DNA of 64,000 nucleotides from Kwoniella bestiolae CBS 10118 (GCF_000512585.2 NC_089245.1:1488001-1552000), one strand, 5' to 3'. Shown: positions 31,576 to 44,078, counted from the stretch's first letter. Notes: a model not told the origin generated them from the sequence alone. Translations and numbers: made by a program.

Positions 31576-34003
31576 ATGTTTCCTTCGCCAGCAGATATGC
31601 CTATATCTAACCCTGGTAGGCTCACTCATATATATCTGACCGTATCCTCAAGCTGACTTCTTTGTCTAGGTCCCTGGACTGGTACTCAATTGCACGATCA
31701 TCAAAAAGTCGGTGTTTCGAAACTTCTGTTTATGGAGAACGACTATCGTTCTTTGTATGATCAATCGCAAGACACAATCCATCACTCAAGAATAAGCGAT
31801 TTTTCGATTTGTCTTCCTTCTCCCATATGTGGAAGCATGAAGGAGGAGATGAATGGAGTAATCAGTTCTCAGAGATTGTGCGAAAGGAGGGTGAAAGACC
31901 ACTTCAAGGGAAGGGGATGGTCCTCGCAGATGAGGTGAATATGAGGAAATGAAACAAGTACTCATCAAGCTGATGCAACTTTTCGATAGATGGGGAGTGG
32001 AAAGAGCCTGATCATCTTAGCGCTTATCGAAGCTTCTGCTGGAGCGGTAGATGAGTGGTTCAACAGTGAATATAGATTACTCTATCTTTTCGATCGGTCG
32101 CTGATTTTGGGTTTCTCCAGCCTCGGGAATTCAAGAGCGAAATCCTACCTACCGCCTCCCAAAGGAGTATACAATGTCACAAATTTACATCGATCACAAT
32201 CCCCCGAACAACTCGATCGCATCAGCATCTCAGAACCGTTTCTGGCGAGAATCAGACGAAGTTCAACCAGCCCGTCGAACTACAGCACCTATTTCTTCCA
32301 AGTCAAGAGCAACCCTTATTGTCTGTCCGAAATCGATTGTCGGTGTCTGGGTAGATATGATTGAGCATCATTGGCAAGGTCCAAACGGAGGATGGGCGAA
32401 TGATAAAGGGGTATCTAGACCCCAAGACCGTCCCCTCGTTCTATACAATCACTATGAGAAACAAAAGCAGGAGAGAATTGAAAAACTCAAGCAAGCTTCG
32501 ATCATCATCACCACGTACGAAGCTCTGACAGCGAGTCACAGGAAGAAGGGACTTCTCCATAAGTCGACCTTTTATCGAGTCGTTTTAGACGAAGGACAGT
32601 GAGTGTTCGGAAGTTCACAGCGAAAACATCGAAGCTAAAATTGTTCATCCGTCAGCCACATCTACAACAGCAAAACTCAAAGATTTCTCGCTGTCGAAGC
32701 CTTACACAAGCGCCACATCCATGTGCTCACTGGTACCCCAGTGCAGAACCAATTAGCCGAACTACACGCCTATGCTCGACTGTTCGACCTTCCTAGCGGC
32801 TTGAGTTCCTCATACGTTTTTGAGAGCAAGATTACCTCACCCGCACTTCAGGGCAATACCGCCGCTGTCCGAAAATTCGGTAAGATCTTCTCCATCCGAA
32901 GACTCAAGAAAGACCTCTCCGATGTCAATCTACCACCCAAGAAAATCAAGGTATTCTGGTTGAGCGAGAAGATGCTCCTAGAAGCCTTACAAGGAGTCGA
33001 AGATAGATCCTTAAGTCCCGTGGGTTAGCCATACCACCAAATCTTAAGATAATAAAGAGAGTCGCGCAGAATGGCTTGTCACGTTCATGACTCGAAGAAA
33101 GCATTGGTGGGCAAAGAAATATAAACCTCTCACAGCGAAAGAATCCATCAAGATGAAGTGGTTTAGATTCTTTCTAGATAATCAGGCTCATGGAAAGATC
33201 GTTGTATTGTGAGTCCTAATTGACAATTCTTGCTCGACAAGGAATGTTGACGAGTAGCTGTCTACTTCAGCCATCATTGGAAGCATACCTCTAAGATGTG
33301 AGTGTCAGTCGGGAATGCCCATAGTTCTCTTTCGCTAAGATTAGCTGACTATGATTTTTAGAGCTGAGAAGATCCTCAAGGAGAAGCAATACGGTGACGT
33401 CTATCTGAAGGCTAATATGACTATCGAAGATCGAGTCAAGTTTACCGAACGGTTCAACAAAGATCCTCAAGAAAAGCTTTGCCTCTTGGCTTCGATCAAG
33501 ATTGGAGGTGAAGGTATGTCGATGGTCGGAGCGTCTGTCTGTGTCTTCCTGGACCTCATGTGGTTAGTGGACCATCTTCAATCAATCGGGCGATGAGGAA
33601 AGACTGAACAGCTTATATTGACAGGAATCCCGCTTGGCACGCTCAAGCCATGGACCGACTCGTAGGTGATATATATACCTTTCGGAGACCTTTTCATACC
33701 TGTTCCTCACTGATCACATTCACTCAACGTCAATTATAGCATCGACAAGCTCAAGTCAAACCCGTTACGATTTACATGCCAATGACTCGCGACACATACG
33801 AAGAAGAGATCTGGTTTCGTCAAAATGCCAAACAAACCTTTTTGAACCTGATTTACCCAAACGATCCACCTGGAGAATTGGAACTAAGTCATTATCCTCC
33901 TGAGTTGTTGCAATGGCTCAAAGATAATCCGGAACCTGAGAACGACGGGAACGAAGACGATGAAGCCGAAGATGATGACTATATCGGACGTGATGAAATC
34001 TAA
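31576..34003 (+). pseudogene. SNF2/Rad5-16-type ATPase, copy 3 (apparent 1-nt frameshift near the N-terminus)
   Basis: Seen: the same exon order as copy 1. The first exon encodes MFPSPADMPISNPG, then LHDHQKVGVSKLLFMENDY. Right after SLYD (about 31758-31762) the frame breaks: the next homologous block (NPSL...FDLSSFSHMWKHEG) lies one base out of register and is consistent with a single-base deletion. Downstream the gene is well kept: GMVLADEMGSGKSLII (I), ATLIVCPKSIVGVW, FYRVVLDEGH (II, intron in the His codon), IHVLTGTPVQNQLAEL (III), GKIVVLFHHW, LCLLASIKIGGEGMSMVGAS (V), QAMDRLHRQAQVKPVTIYMP (VI), with an acidic C-terminus. Motif VI has Gly replaced by Ala. A 46-nt intron (from about 33025) is needed around the TAG at 33026. 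The intact remainder suggests a very recent lesion or a sequencing error. Confidence 0.75.
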
Positions 34004-34405
34004 AGCAGCGCGGCAGAATACAAAAGCTCATGCGTTTCATGGTTACTCGAAGGTGCATTATGTTATATTTGTTATGCTTTTGTACATAGTTATGATCACC
34101 AAACTGCTGTTGTAGTCTGAATATGTATATGTAAATATGTATTAATCGTTATCATCAGTCATAAAAAATAGGTAACACTCCATGCTGATGGCAATCGCAA
34201 ACCTGTCATATTGCTGCAGACAGGTGGAACTGAAACAGGGTGGAAGTCATCATTATACATCAAACATTATCTACCTACTGTATTGTACTAGAATCAATGC
34301 TAATGCTACGGAAAAGAATGGTCATAATCGTGGTATATACTATATAACAAACAGTCAAAATGCAAATGGGAAGAATCACTATAAACAATCTTACATGGTT
34401 GTCGC
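34004..34405. other. Convergent 3' intergenic region (SNF2-like copy 3 / DBF4)
   Basis: No gene is seen in 400 bp. The sequence is AT-rich, as expected for two facing terminators. Confidence 0.45.
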
Positions 34406-36517
34406 TCAGGACCCTTCCGCCTCAGTCTCGATGAACCCTTCCATATCATCATACACATCGTATACGTCTCCGACATGCAACATTGCCATATCGCTTTCCC
34501 CTCCTGGACTTCTAGTCTCAGCTTCGCTTCCCATCTCTTCCTGACTTCCCGTCTCTGAAGCCATGTCAATATTGCATTTGTAGCAATCGGCGTCCATATC
34601 GTGAAGGTCGTTACAGGGAGGGTACCGAAGGATCACAGTGGATGGGTGGAGAGGTCGTTGTAGAGTATAAAGGAGCCTGTCCAAATCTTCAAAGTTTTCG
34701 TCATTGGTTGCAAAGCGACGGTGCTTTTTCGAAGCGATGTGCTATATTCAGACAAATTTAGCATTATTGACGTCGGAAGCTCAGAAGCCACTCACCACAG
34801 ACAAATCCGTATATCTTAATCGACAATTTTCACAATAACCAGCAGCGGTATCTTGGTCTCTTCCCTTCAATCCCATGTCAACCTTTTCTCTATTCCTCAT
34901 TCTCATTTGTACCGTGACCGAGGTTTCATGCACCGGCTCTCGTGCTTGTTGTAACATCTTGACCACCTGATCTTGCGTCATGAACGTCTTAGCTGGTTGG
35001 CAGTATCCCATACTAGCACGACGACTGGGCAAAGTAGATGGAGAATCGCAACCCGAATCGTCTCGTTTTGCTGCTGCGAGACGAGCGTTTCCTTTGAGCA
35101 CTTGTACCCTCTTTGACATCTGCATGATCGCTCTATCCTTGTTTGACCCAAGACCGGGAAGACCGTTGAAACCGCCGAACGCAGGGGTACCAGCTGTAGA
35201 AGTAGAGGCAATAGTCGAAGTGAGAGTAACACTGTTCCCGGAAGCGTTATGATACGGTTGAGCTTCGGGCAGTTTCGGGGTGGTAGGGAATGCTCGCAGA
35301 GACGTCGATCGCTTGAGGTCATGAGGTGGCTGTTCTCCTTCAAATGGCGTTCTTTCGACGTATAATTTCCATGCTCTTTCTCTAATCTTCTCCACCGGCA
35401 CGTTGGTCTGCATCGACGAGGAAACACGCAAGAACCCGTCGAATAGAGTAGGCCATTCTACACCATCTTTCTGGTTGAAAGTATATTCTTTGACCATAAC
35501 CGTTCTGTGCTTTGAAGTTGCATCTTCGACTAACAGATACTTGTTACCAGGTTTGAAGTAGTAATAGTCTGGCCTAGGAGCAGAAAGATCTCTTTCACGT
35601 GTACCGTTGATTTTCTCGTCTTCAAGTAGGGTCGAGAGAGAGTCATTATTGATATTTTCGACAGGAGATATGCGCGAGAGAAGATCGGCAAGTTCTACAT
35701 AACATCGTTAGTATGCCGACAGACCTGCCAGGAAGCGACTAGGACTCACTCTTCACAGTCCATACTTTGATATTCAAAGCTTCCGCTTTCTGAGCTAGAT
35801 CCGTTACACCGGTTCCATCTAGAAAGGGGTTCTTCACCGATTCACGATGGACATCGCGACCTATCAAGGTGGCTGGTTTAGGCTTTTGAGGCGAAGCGTT
35901 GCCTTTGACGATAAGATGAGTGATTCGAGTCGAGAAGAATTGATCGATTTTCTGCAGAGATTGGTATCAGCAATGATGACCATGTGTCAAGCTGAAGTAC
36001 GACTTACCGCTCCCATCTTCGACACTCGATGTCTCAGAGTCTTCCCCGCGCCCTCCTCTACCCCTATCTCAAAGTGAAATACCAAAGTCGGAAAGACTTT
36101 GACCCATTTTGCTCTCCACCTCTCTTCTTCTGCTCTCGCCGTCTTGACAGCAGATTCGATGTGTTCGCGTTCGACCTTGACACGCTTCTGGGGTACCGAA
36201 GAGAAATGTGTTTGGGTGAGATCCCTAGGACGCTTGGACGAGAAGAACGCGTCGGCATCACGAGCAGATGTACCATCTGGAGTAGTCTTGATCTCTGGTG
36301 CAAAGACGTCGGGGGTAGCAGAAGGGCGAGGAATGAGAGATGAAGCTGTGGGACGGAACTTGTTGGCGATGTTTGTGTTGACAGAAGCGAGTATTTCTCT
36401 GTTGGCAAGAGGATCTTTAGGAGTACTCGACTCTATACCTCTTTTCCACGATTTGAAGACATCAAACTGATCCTTTCCGTCTTGACTAGGTAGACTTCTG
36501 TTCCTATGTACCTGCAT
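34406..36517 (-). CDS. DBF4: Dbf4/Dfp1-type regulatory subunit of Cdc7 (DDK) kinase
   Basis: Seen: minus-strand gene of about five exons, roughly 640 residues. An N-terminal region (RWRAKWVKVFPTLVFHFEIG, then KIDQFFSTRITHLIVKG) looks like the BRCT-type motif N. A central segment (PDYYYFKPGNKYLLVEDAT) fits motif M. Near the end is the DBF4 zinc finger: GYCENCRLRYTDLS, then HIASKKHRRFA (CxxC ... HxxxxxH), split by an intron. Known: Dbf4 activates Cdc7 kinase, which phosphorylates MCM to fire replication origins. The acidic C-terminal tail is lineage-specific. Start: ATG at 36517 (MQVHRNRSLPSQ). The frame stays open upstream to about 36718 with other ATGs, so the N-terminus may be longer. Divergent from the IleRS gene. 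Confidence 0.85.
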
Positions 36518-37148
36518 TTTGGTTGATAAAGCGGATGCTGCTGATGAGATGGTCTGAGCTGTCAGGGGAAAAGTTGGGTGAGATACGAGGAGAGGGTTAT
36601 GATCATGTATATCCAGCTCTCCCCGGGAAGACAAGATAATTGACATATCCCGAGGACAAGACGGGAGTGGATATAGGATGGGGGTACTGATTGTTGAGTG
36701 ACAAGAGTGGATGAGCAAGATAGGGTTGTGAAGTGATAAGATGGAAAGTGAAGTTGGAAAACAATATCATATCATATATCATATCACTGTTAAGAGGGAG
36801 AGGCGCGTCCATCCTAAAGGGAACAAACAGACCACGTGGCAAACCCACATTTCACTTTTACACTACTACGAGTACGAGTAAAATCAATTATTGATTTGCG
36901 TCGATGTGTCACCTGATACACTTGGTCAGTAGCATGTCGGAGGGCGCCGCCATCGATTTACCGAACACTTATGAACACTGTACTAGTATGTAGAGAGAGT
37001 ATCGATCCGAGAGTATTTCCAAGATGGATACTGTACATGTTCATGATATATATATCATACCGTATGTATAGACATATCCTCACTTTTGCTCAGCTATCCT
37101 TGCTCTCCCCTTCCCCTGTCTCTGAGATCCGGCTTGTCTCCCCTCCGA
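36518..37148. promoter_or_regulatory. Divergent promoter region between DBF4 and mitochondrial IleRS
   Basis: No gene is supported. It contains repeated ATATCATATC units around 36764-36786 and TATATATATC near 37046-37055. The upstream-extended DBF4 frame may cover part of it. Confidence 0.4.
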
Positions 37149-40100
37149 ATGACTCGGAAATCCCCTTCTCGCCTGCCGATCGTACCTGTTCGACCTATCA
37201 TCTCCCGTCAGTTGGCGGTGTTATCGTCTGGCCTGTTTCAATGCCGATATGCCAGTACAGCTACCCCAGCTAGCAGTCAGGTAGACAAGCGGAAAGCCTA
37301 TTCCCACACGCTTCTCCTTCCAAAGACAGACTTCCCACTCAAACACAAGGACGTGGTAGCAGCCGAAAAGAAATATCGATCCAAAACCTCGGATCTGCTT
37401 TACAAGGAGCAGGTGAGTCGATGGTGATCTTGGTCATAGCTTACAGATAAATAGATAAGTAGGAAAGATAATCGCCTCTTTGTTCTTCATGATGGGCCAC
37501 CTTACGCTAATGGGAATCTACATATGGGTGAATCAATTTCATTTCAGTCAGCATTGGAAATTAAAACTGACCCGGATGATAGGCCATGCGTTGAATAAAG
37601 TGTTAAAGGATATCATAAATCGTTATAATTTGATCAGGGGAAAGCGTGTCCAGTACGTCACTTTCTTGTCGCAGCGTATCTTGAGCTAACTCATCGTAGC
37701 TATGTGCCAGGCTGGGATTGTCATGGTCTGCCGATCGAGCACAAGGCTTTAGCTGCAATAGGCGTAGGTTTACTATCCCGACATATACTTCCGCTGACTT
37801 GTCCCAGAAATCACATACCTCCTTGAAACCATCTCAAGTGCGCAGCGAGGCTCGGAAAGTAGCTCTCGATGCAATAGAAGTGCAGAAGACTGAAATGAAA
37901 GCTTTAGGGGTCATGGCAGACTGGGATGGCGAGGGCGGAACCTACAGGACGTTAGGTAGGTCGATACCTCGAGGATCTGGCTGACGATCAGATCATGATT
38001 TCGAGATACGGCAGCTGAAACTGTTCAAGACCATGGTGGAAAGAGGCGAGTTCACCAAATCGTGAGGTAGACTGACATGCTAGGCTTCATCACACATAGA
38101 CTTCGTCCGACTTACTATTCCCCCTCCTCTCGAACTGCTCTGGCGGAAGCTGAGCTGAGCTATAAAGATGGTCACAAGTCCAGATCTGTCTACGTAGGAT
38201 TTCCTGTGGCCAAGACAGACATGTCTGATGGATTGAGTGAAGTGTATCGCAAGGATTGTGGAGGAAAGGGGAAATTGGAACTGGCTATCTGGACCACTAC
38301 ACCTTGGACTCTGCCGGCGAACATGGTGAGTATCAACTCCGCAAGATCTGTGCTGATGGCCAGGGTGTCGCTGTGCATCCAGATATGGAATATGCCATAG
38401 TCAAATCGGACGCAGGAAGGCTGTTGGTCATAGGGATAGATCGCCTGGAGCCGATGCAAGAGGTAATAGGGGAATTGAAGGTTATCGGTCGTTTGCAAGG
38501 TGAGAAACGGTCATCGCGGGCACAGCTGATTATGGCAGGATCGCAGCTGATCGGCACCCGATATACCCACCTTTTCCATCCTGAATCACTATCTCAGCCT
38601 AAACCTTCTATCATCACCGCAAAACACGTCACGGCGCAAGCCGGTACAGGTCTTGTTCACTCTGCACCCGCTCATGGTCATGAAGACTATGAAGCTTTCT
38701 TAACGGCAGGCGCGCTACCGGACGATCTGCGATGCCCTGTCAATGATGATGGCTGTTTCACTGCAGATTTGGAAAAGTGGATCGAAGGAGATATTGCATC
38801 ATCTTTGGTGGGACAAGAAGTATTAGGGAAAGGTACGGATGCTATGGTAGATCTGCTGAGAGAGCAGGATGTGCTCCTTGCAGAGCAAAAGATAGAACAT
38901 CGTTATCCTTACGATTGGAAATCCAAAAAACCTATAATTGTACGAGCTACGCCTCAATGGTTCGCGGATGTGGAAGGTGTAAAGAGTTCTGCGATCGAAG
39001 CTTTGGACAATGTCCATTTCCATCCTGCCATATGTGAGTTGACCAATGCAAAACCTCGCTAACACTATCAGCTCGGAAGCGATTAGAAGCGTTCATAACG
39101 TCAAGGTCGGAATGGTGCATCTCCAGACAGCGGAGCTGGGGAGTACCGATACCAGCATTGTTCGGACCTGACGGACCTATTATGGACAGTCAAACGTTAG
39201 ACCATGTAATTGCCGTTTTGAACGAGAAAGGCATAGATCACTGGTGGGAAGGGCAAGACGAGGACTTTATACCACCTCACCTAGAAGGACAGAAGGTTTC
39301 CCGAAGTTTCGACACTCTGGATGTGTGGTTTGATAGCGGCTCATCATGGACGCTTCTCGAAGAGTTATCACGTCAACCCCTCGCTGATGTCTATCTGGAA
39401 GGCTCGGATCAGCATAGAGGATGGTTCCAATCATCGATGTTGACGAAACTGATCTCATCGCCCGAGAGTATCCCACCATATGGTACAGTGATAACCCACG
39501 GATTTGTGATGGATGAGAAAGGAGACAAGATGAGTAAATCCGCCGGCAATGGTCTTTCACCCATGGAGATTATACATGGTACAAAGGTGAGTGCATTTGA
39601 TTATGACAAAACTGATATCAAGCAATTCCCACCTCGTGGCGCGGACATCTTGCGACTCTGGACGGCGTCCGTCGATTACACCAACGATGTCTCTATTGGG
39701 CCCACATCGATATCAAATGCGACTGAAGCTATGAGGAAATTGCGGAATACCTTGCGGTACTTGATTGCGAACACGAAGTCCCAGTCTGTAGCCTTGGATT
39801 CGGTTTCTTTGCGATCAGTGAGTCACACTTGTACATGGCGCTGCTGACGTTGAGATTGATCGATATATCCTGCATGAAATGAGTCACCTCGAAAGCGTGG
39901 CTCAGGAAGCATATGACTCTTATACATTTAACAAAGGTACGTAGCGCTGTGACTGAACTTTACTGACCTTGCGATAGTGTTGCACACTGCGACCACATTT
40001 GCTACCACCACCTTATCCGCATTCTACTTTGACGTGATCAAGGACACCATGTATTGCGACGCGCTTAACAGTGCGAACAGACGGGGCGTTGTGGCTGTCT

Positions 40101-40814
40101 TGTATCATGTGAGTTGAGCTAGTGAAGAAAGGAGCTAAGTTTAAAGGTTCTTTGTCGTATGTCGAGCCTATTGGCTCCGATAACACCGCATTTGGCGGAA
40201 GAGATTTACGATCACATGGGCGGGAAAGAAGCTTCAATCTTCCTTGAACCCTGGAATCCAGATGTAAGCCTTTAAGTTTGTGGGATTATGGCTGATGACG
40301 AAGGTTTCATGGTTAAATCCTACGGTCAAATCAGAGATGAGTCAGATTCTATCCCTTCGTGCGGAAGTGCAGAAGCTTGTTGAGAAAGCTCGAGCCGAAA
40401 AGTGAGTGATACGATATGTTTCGCCGGTGTCTGTGAGAGAGAGGGCTAATCCGGATTACCAGGCACATCAAAACGTCCAGTCAAGTGGAAGTCTATCTGA
40501 CCGGAATATTAGGTTCAAAAGATAGTGGTAAGTTGGTCTCGAACTCGAACATGCCGGTCGATGATGACGCTGAAATCACGTCAGCAGAATCACTTTCGGC
40601 ACTGCTCGGTGTGTCTGCCGTCAATCTGATGGGGATTCCGAGTACCAGTGCATTGGAATGGAATTATGAGTCATCACTGGAACTGGACAACGGACCGATA
40701 GGTATAGCCTTGGGTCCCGCTACACATTCCCAGTGTCCTCGGTGCTGGCTTTACAAGGCCGAAAAAGAGGATTCGCTATGTACACGTTGTGATCAGGTCA
40801 CACAAGCAACATGA
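37149..40814 (+). CDS. ISM1: Isoleucyl-tRNA synthetase, mitochondrial
   Basis: Seen: about 15 exons, near 1,000 residues. The N-terminus is basic and Ser/Arg-rich (MTRKSPSRLPIVPVRPIISR), a likely mitochondrial presequence. Class I motifs: [20 protein letters not shown] (HIGH motif, split by an intron), YVPGWDCHGLPIEHKA, the editing-domain block AIWTTTPWTLPANM, FDSGSSWTLLE, YLEGSDQHRGWFQSS and MDEKGDKMSKSAGNG (KMSKS). The C-terminus carries a zinc-binding pair, CPRCW and CTRC, as in bacterial-type IleRS. Known: it charges mitochondrial tRNA-Ile. The bacterial-type layout and presequence separate it from the cytosolic enzyme. Splice junctions are canonical throughout what I checked. Confidence 0.93.
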
Positions 40815-40930
40815 GCTGTACAGATAGATCATCGCGGAACGACCATAGACCTGTTTATACATTGCACCTCGTCACGACTCGTCATGCATACATGGTGAAC
40901 AACCTCGAATGACTCACTCTCCCAACAACC

Positions 40931-40950
40931 AAAAAAAAAAAAAAAAAAAA
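40931..40950. repeat. Poly(A) run of 20 with GAAAAGAAAAAA continuation
   Basis: Homopolymer directly downstream of the IleRS gene. It could reflect a 3' end signal or a retroposition scar, and no other evidence for retroposition is seen. Confidence 0.7.
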
Positions 40951-41710
40951 GAAAAGAAAAAACACCCAAGCCCCTTGTTGTGGGAATCACGGTTGTTGCA
41001 GAAGTCGATGGCCGAGGACAATTACGGCAAAAGGTAGCTAGAGCTTTGGACCGATGTGAATGAAGATCGAGTCGGGTTTCCCATACATTCACTGTGAACC
41101 TGGTGATGAATCGATATGACGTTGGGGGTGAAATGATGATGATTACTGTATCCATTGATTGAGGGGAAAGACTCTTGACTTTGGGAATGTATCACCAATG
41201 ACTAATGACTAATGATGATGTATATGACCCCGCACTGACGATCCCTCGGATCCCGGTTTAGCTCTTAGCTCTGGCTTTTGGCTTTTGGCTTCTGGCTGGT
41301 GGGCCATCTGGCTCTGGGCTGGTAGTGTACTGGCTCTCACATGCTTGACCCTGATGGTCATCCCTCACCCAGTTCAGCTGACCGTTTCGGCAAGTGATCA
41401 TACCTGCTATACTACTACTACATGTAGATTTTATCACTCTTACTGTACAAGTCACTACCCGAATGACATATTAGTCAGCAAAGTCAGCAAAACTCATTCG
41501 GCACGCGGCACGATGGTTGGACCGTGCTGTCGTCATCTTTCCTAAAAGGGTAATTGGTATTACAAGGGTAATCGGCTGATGATGATGAATGAACCTGCAG
41601 GATGTGATTCCCATTCCCATTTCAGGGCAGGGTCTGCCGATGTTTTTCTACTGTAATTGCCTGGTTTGGTTTGGTTTGCTGGAATCTTTGTATTTAACTA
41701 TGTACTCATC

Positions 41711-41750
41711 ATATGTATATATATATATATATACATGTACACATATATAT
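41711..41750. repeat. TA dinucleotide microsatellite
   Basis: ATGTATATATATATATATAC and a second ATATATATAC run form a 40-bp AT-rich tract in the long region before the bZIP gene. Confidence 0.8.
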
Positions 41751-42336
41751 ACTCATTACATTTATACTTTCGCTCTTTGAAGACCAATAAATAAATCAAT
41801 GAGTTAGGTGATCGTTTCATTCATACCCTTCCCCTCTCATCCCCTGTCGTATCTTACTCAATCCAGCTCAAAAGACCTTGTAATCAAGTAAAATAGATCA
41901 TCTGGACAGGTACAGATAAAACACCTCAACCAGCGCCGCGATCCCTGTCTCGAATCAATTCATCGATACTTGTCATCTTCATTGCTACATACATAGTCAA
42001 CTGTCAGCCCCCGTATCCGTATACTTCCTCTATCCATCTCACGCGCCTTTGTCTATTTCATCATTTCTTCACTCCATCACTTCACCTCGTAAAACGATCG
42101 TCAAGTCGTTATTTTCCAAATTTCCTGTTAAATTACATCAAAATCGAAAATTCAGGAACTCACTCGCATAACCCGATTCCAGCAAATCGGTTCACCCGTC
42201 TTTCTTCTTCCCTTCACCTACTCTTTCTTACTTCTACGTATATCATCTCACCGCAAGCAAACATCATCTCATCTTCCTGCATACATCATCACCTACTCCG
42301 TCACTTGGTTTTTCAGTCGCCAACAACTCATCTATC

Positions 42337-43523
42337 ATGCCTAATGCAATGTTTGATCCTCGAAGCCCAACCCGACAGTCCCCTTCAGCTATCAATCGCA
42401 GAGCTACCTCACCTTCATCCTCTCATTCCTCAAGCATCAGTCGACATTCCCCTCAGCAGTCAGAACCTTTGTCACCAGACGCCGCGTACAGTTCTGCTCA
42501 CCAATATGTCACAAACCCGCCTGCTCCTGGGGGAACCTCTTCAGGTAAGTCATCTGCATGTTTGATCTCTGCTGACAAATATCTAGTCCGACGCCGCGAA
42601 GCCAACAGATTAGCAGCTCAACGTTTCAGGAGTCGAAAGAAGGGTTATCAGGACAGCTTAGAAGAGAGGATACGGGTCTTGGAATCTGAAAAGGAAGTTT
42701 TAGTTCGACAAGTCGATGAGGGCTTATCCCGCAGCGGCCATCCTTCTTCATCATCGCTTCAACCACGCTCATCCCACCTTCGTCAGGGTCAAGCAGACGG
42801 AGACGGTGTAGATGGTCATCACTGGTCTTCCAAGGGTCAGTCTAGCTCATCGCATCGCTCGGCCTCACCCGAACGTCGCGAGCCTCCACTTGATGCGGAG
42901 GTACGTATAGCCTCACTCGAATCAGCTAATAGGCGTTTGCAAGATGACGTACGAAATCTTATCGAAGAAAACGATCAGTTGAGGGATGAGCTTCAGAGAT
43001 GGAGATCATGGCATGTGGAACACGATCGTTCTCGCCGCATGGACATGGCAGACGGTCATCACCCTCGACGTGCGCACCGGAAAGGTTTGGTCGATGGAGA
43101 TTCCAATGATCGTTCTCGACGAAACGATATGATGGATGGTGATCATGTCGATGGCTCCCAGCATGGAGACAGAGTCGATGGTCATACCCCTCACGCGCAT
43201 CATGCTCACTTGGATGGAAATTTTGTAAGTCACATTCCTGCTCATTAGCCTGACGATGCTAATTCTGTTGGTCTTAGCCCCGACCTAACCTTCCGTCTCT
43301 GGATCGTTCACTAGCTTACCCAAGCTCTTCTTCTTCGTCTTCTTTCGGTTCGACCTCACAAGGGTCAAGATCCGACTCTTTCCCTCGGTCCAATCATCCG
43401 GATGGATCAGCCTTACAGCTTGCCCCCCTGCGGCTCCCGCCCATCCGCAGCGCTCCAATCCTTCTCCAAGACTTCCGTAGTCCATCGCACGAACATCGAC
43501 CGCACCTGGATGGAAATCGTTGA
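42337..43523 (+). CDS. bZIP transcription factor
   Basis: Seen: three exons (42337-42545, 42588-43226, 43279-43523), about 363 residues. The N-terminus is Ser/Pro-rich. The basic region REANRLAAQRFRSRKKGY has the bZIP signature (N-x3-A-x3-R-x-R), followed by a leucine-zipper register (LEERIRVLESEKEVLVRQV). A second coiled coil follows after a linker (VRIASLESANRRLQDDV, LIEENDQLRDELQ). The C-terminal third carries DG-rich repeats (VDGD, DGDHVDG, RVDGH) and ends with a Ser-rich and Pro-rich segment. Odd: the first intron is 42 nt, a multiple of 3 without a stop, so it can be retained without breaking the frame. The DNA-binding region resembles ATF/CREB factors; the regulon is unknown. CRE-type sites occur elsewhere in this window (6190, 19636). 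Confidence 0.85.
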
Positions 43524-44078
43524 AGATTTCGATCGGTGGCTATTTTTGTTAATATACCTTATATATGGTTGTCATTTCACCCACAAACCATAGTCTTATA
43601 TAGTCTAGTTTGAAACAGGTCCACGAGACCTTCCTTTGTAGAAATAGAGAAGCTTGACCCCGACGATACCGCAAATAACCTGAATCATCATCTTATCATA
43701 TATACAATCTAAAAGCATTACTTGACTCTCATATGAATAGGATGGATGCATACGCGCACACATACATAAGATATCGCAGATGAAAATGAGCACAGTTGTC
43801 TTGATTGGTGTGCCTAAGAGTGGCAATTCCGTGATTAGGCGCCCCAATCTGTCTGTCCCTTGCTGAGAGCTCCGCCACCTAATATCAAAAGACATGTACT
43901 GTACGGAACATATATATGTATGGTTGCCAAGTTAAACTTCTAAGACTCGTGAGTGTTTTGCATGTATGTATACCCAGCAAGTCGAACACATGGAGCAGTG
44001 GACATCATTCGTGACTATCCTAATCCATACATCTCGTTTTGACCAAGCTGGAATACCAGCAGGAAAGACGTCTCAGTG
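43524..44078. other. Intergenic between bZIP and CDK7 genes
   Basis: 555 bp with no supported gene. A minus-strand frame at 43605-43895 shows no domain or splice evidence. ACATATATATGTATG near 43908-43922 could serve as a core promoter for CDK7. Confidence 0.4.

Larger units (their letters stand above)
40815..42336. other. 1.5-kb intergenic region upstream of the bZIP gene
   Basis: No supported gene. It holds a 20-nt poly(A) run (40931-40950), a GGCTTTTGGCTTCTGGCT-type imperfect repeat (41261-41330), an AT microsatellite (41711-41750) and a long TC-rich leader before the ATG at 42337. The long leader suggests a large 5' UTR, common for fungal bZIP regulators. Confidence 0.5.

Noticed and set aside
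31462..31656. Coding start for SNF2 copy 3 at about 31462
   Set aside because: The apparent start codon is TTG, not ATG. I used the ATG at 31576.
33005..33070. Premature TAG in SNF2 copy 3 (33026-33028)
   Set aside because: It falls in a plausible 46-nt intron (GTTAGC..GCGCAG) that restores the frame (EWLVTF); kept as a caution only.
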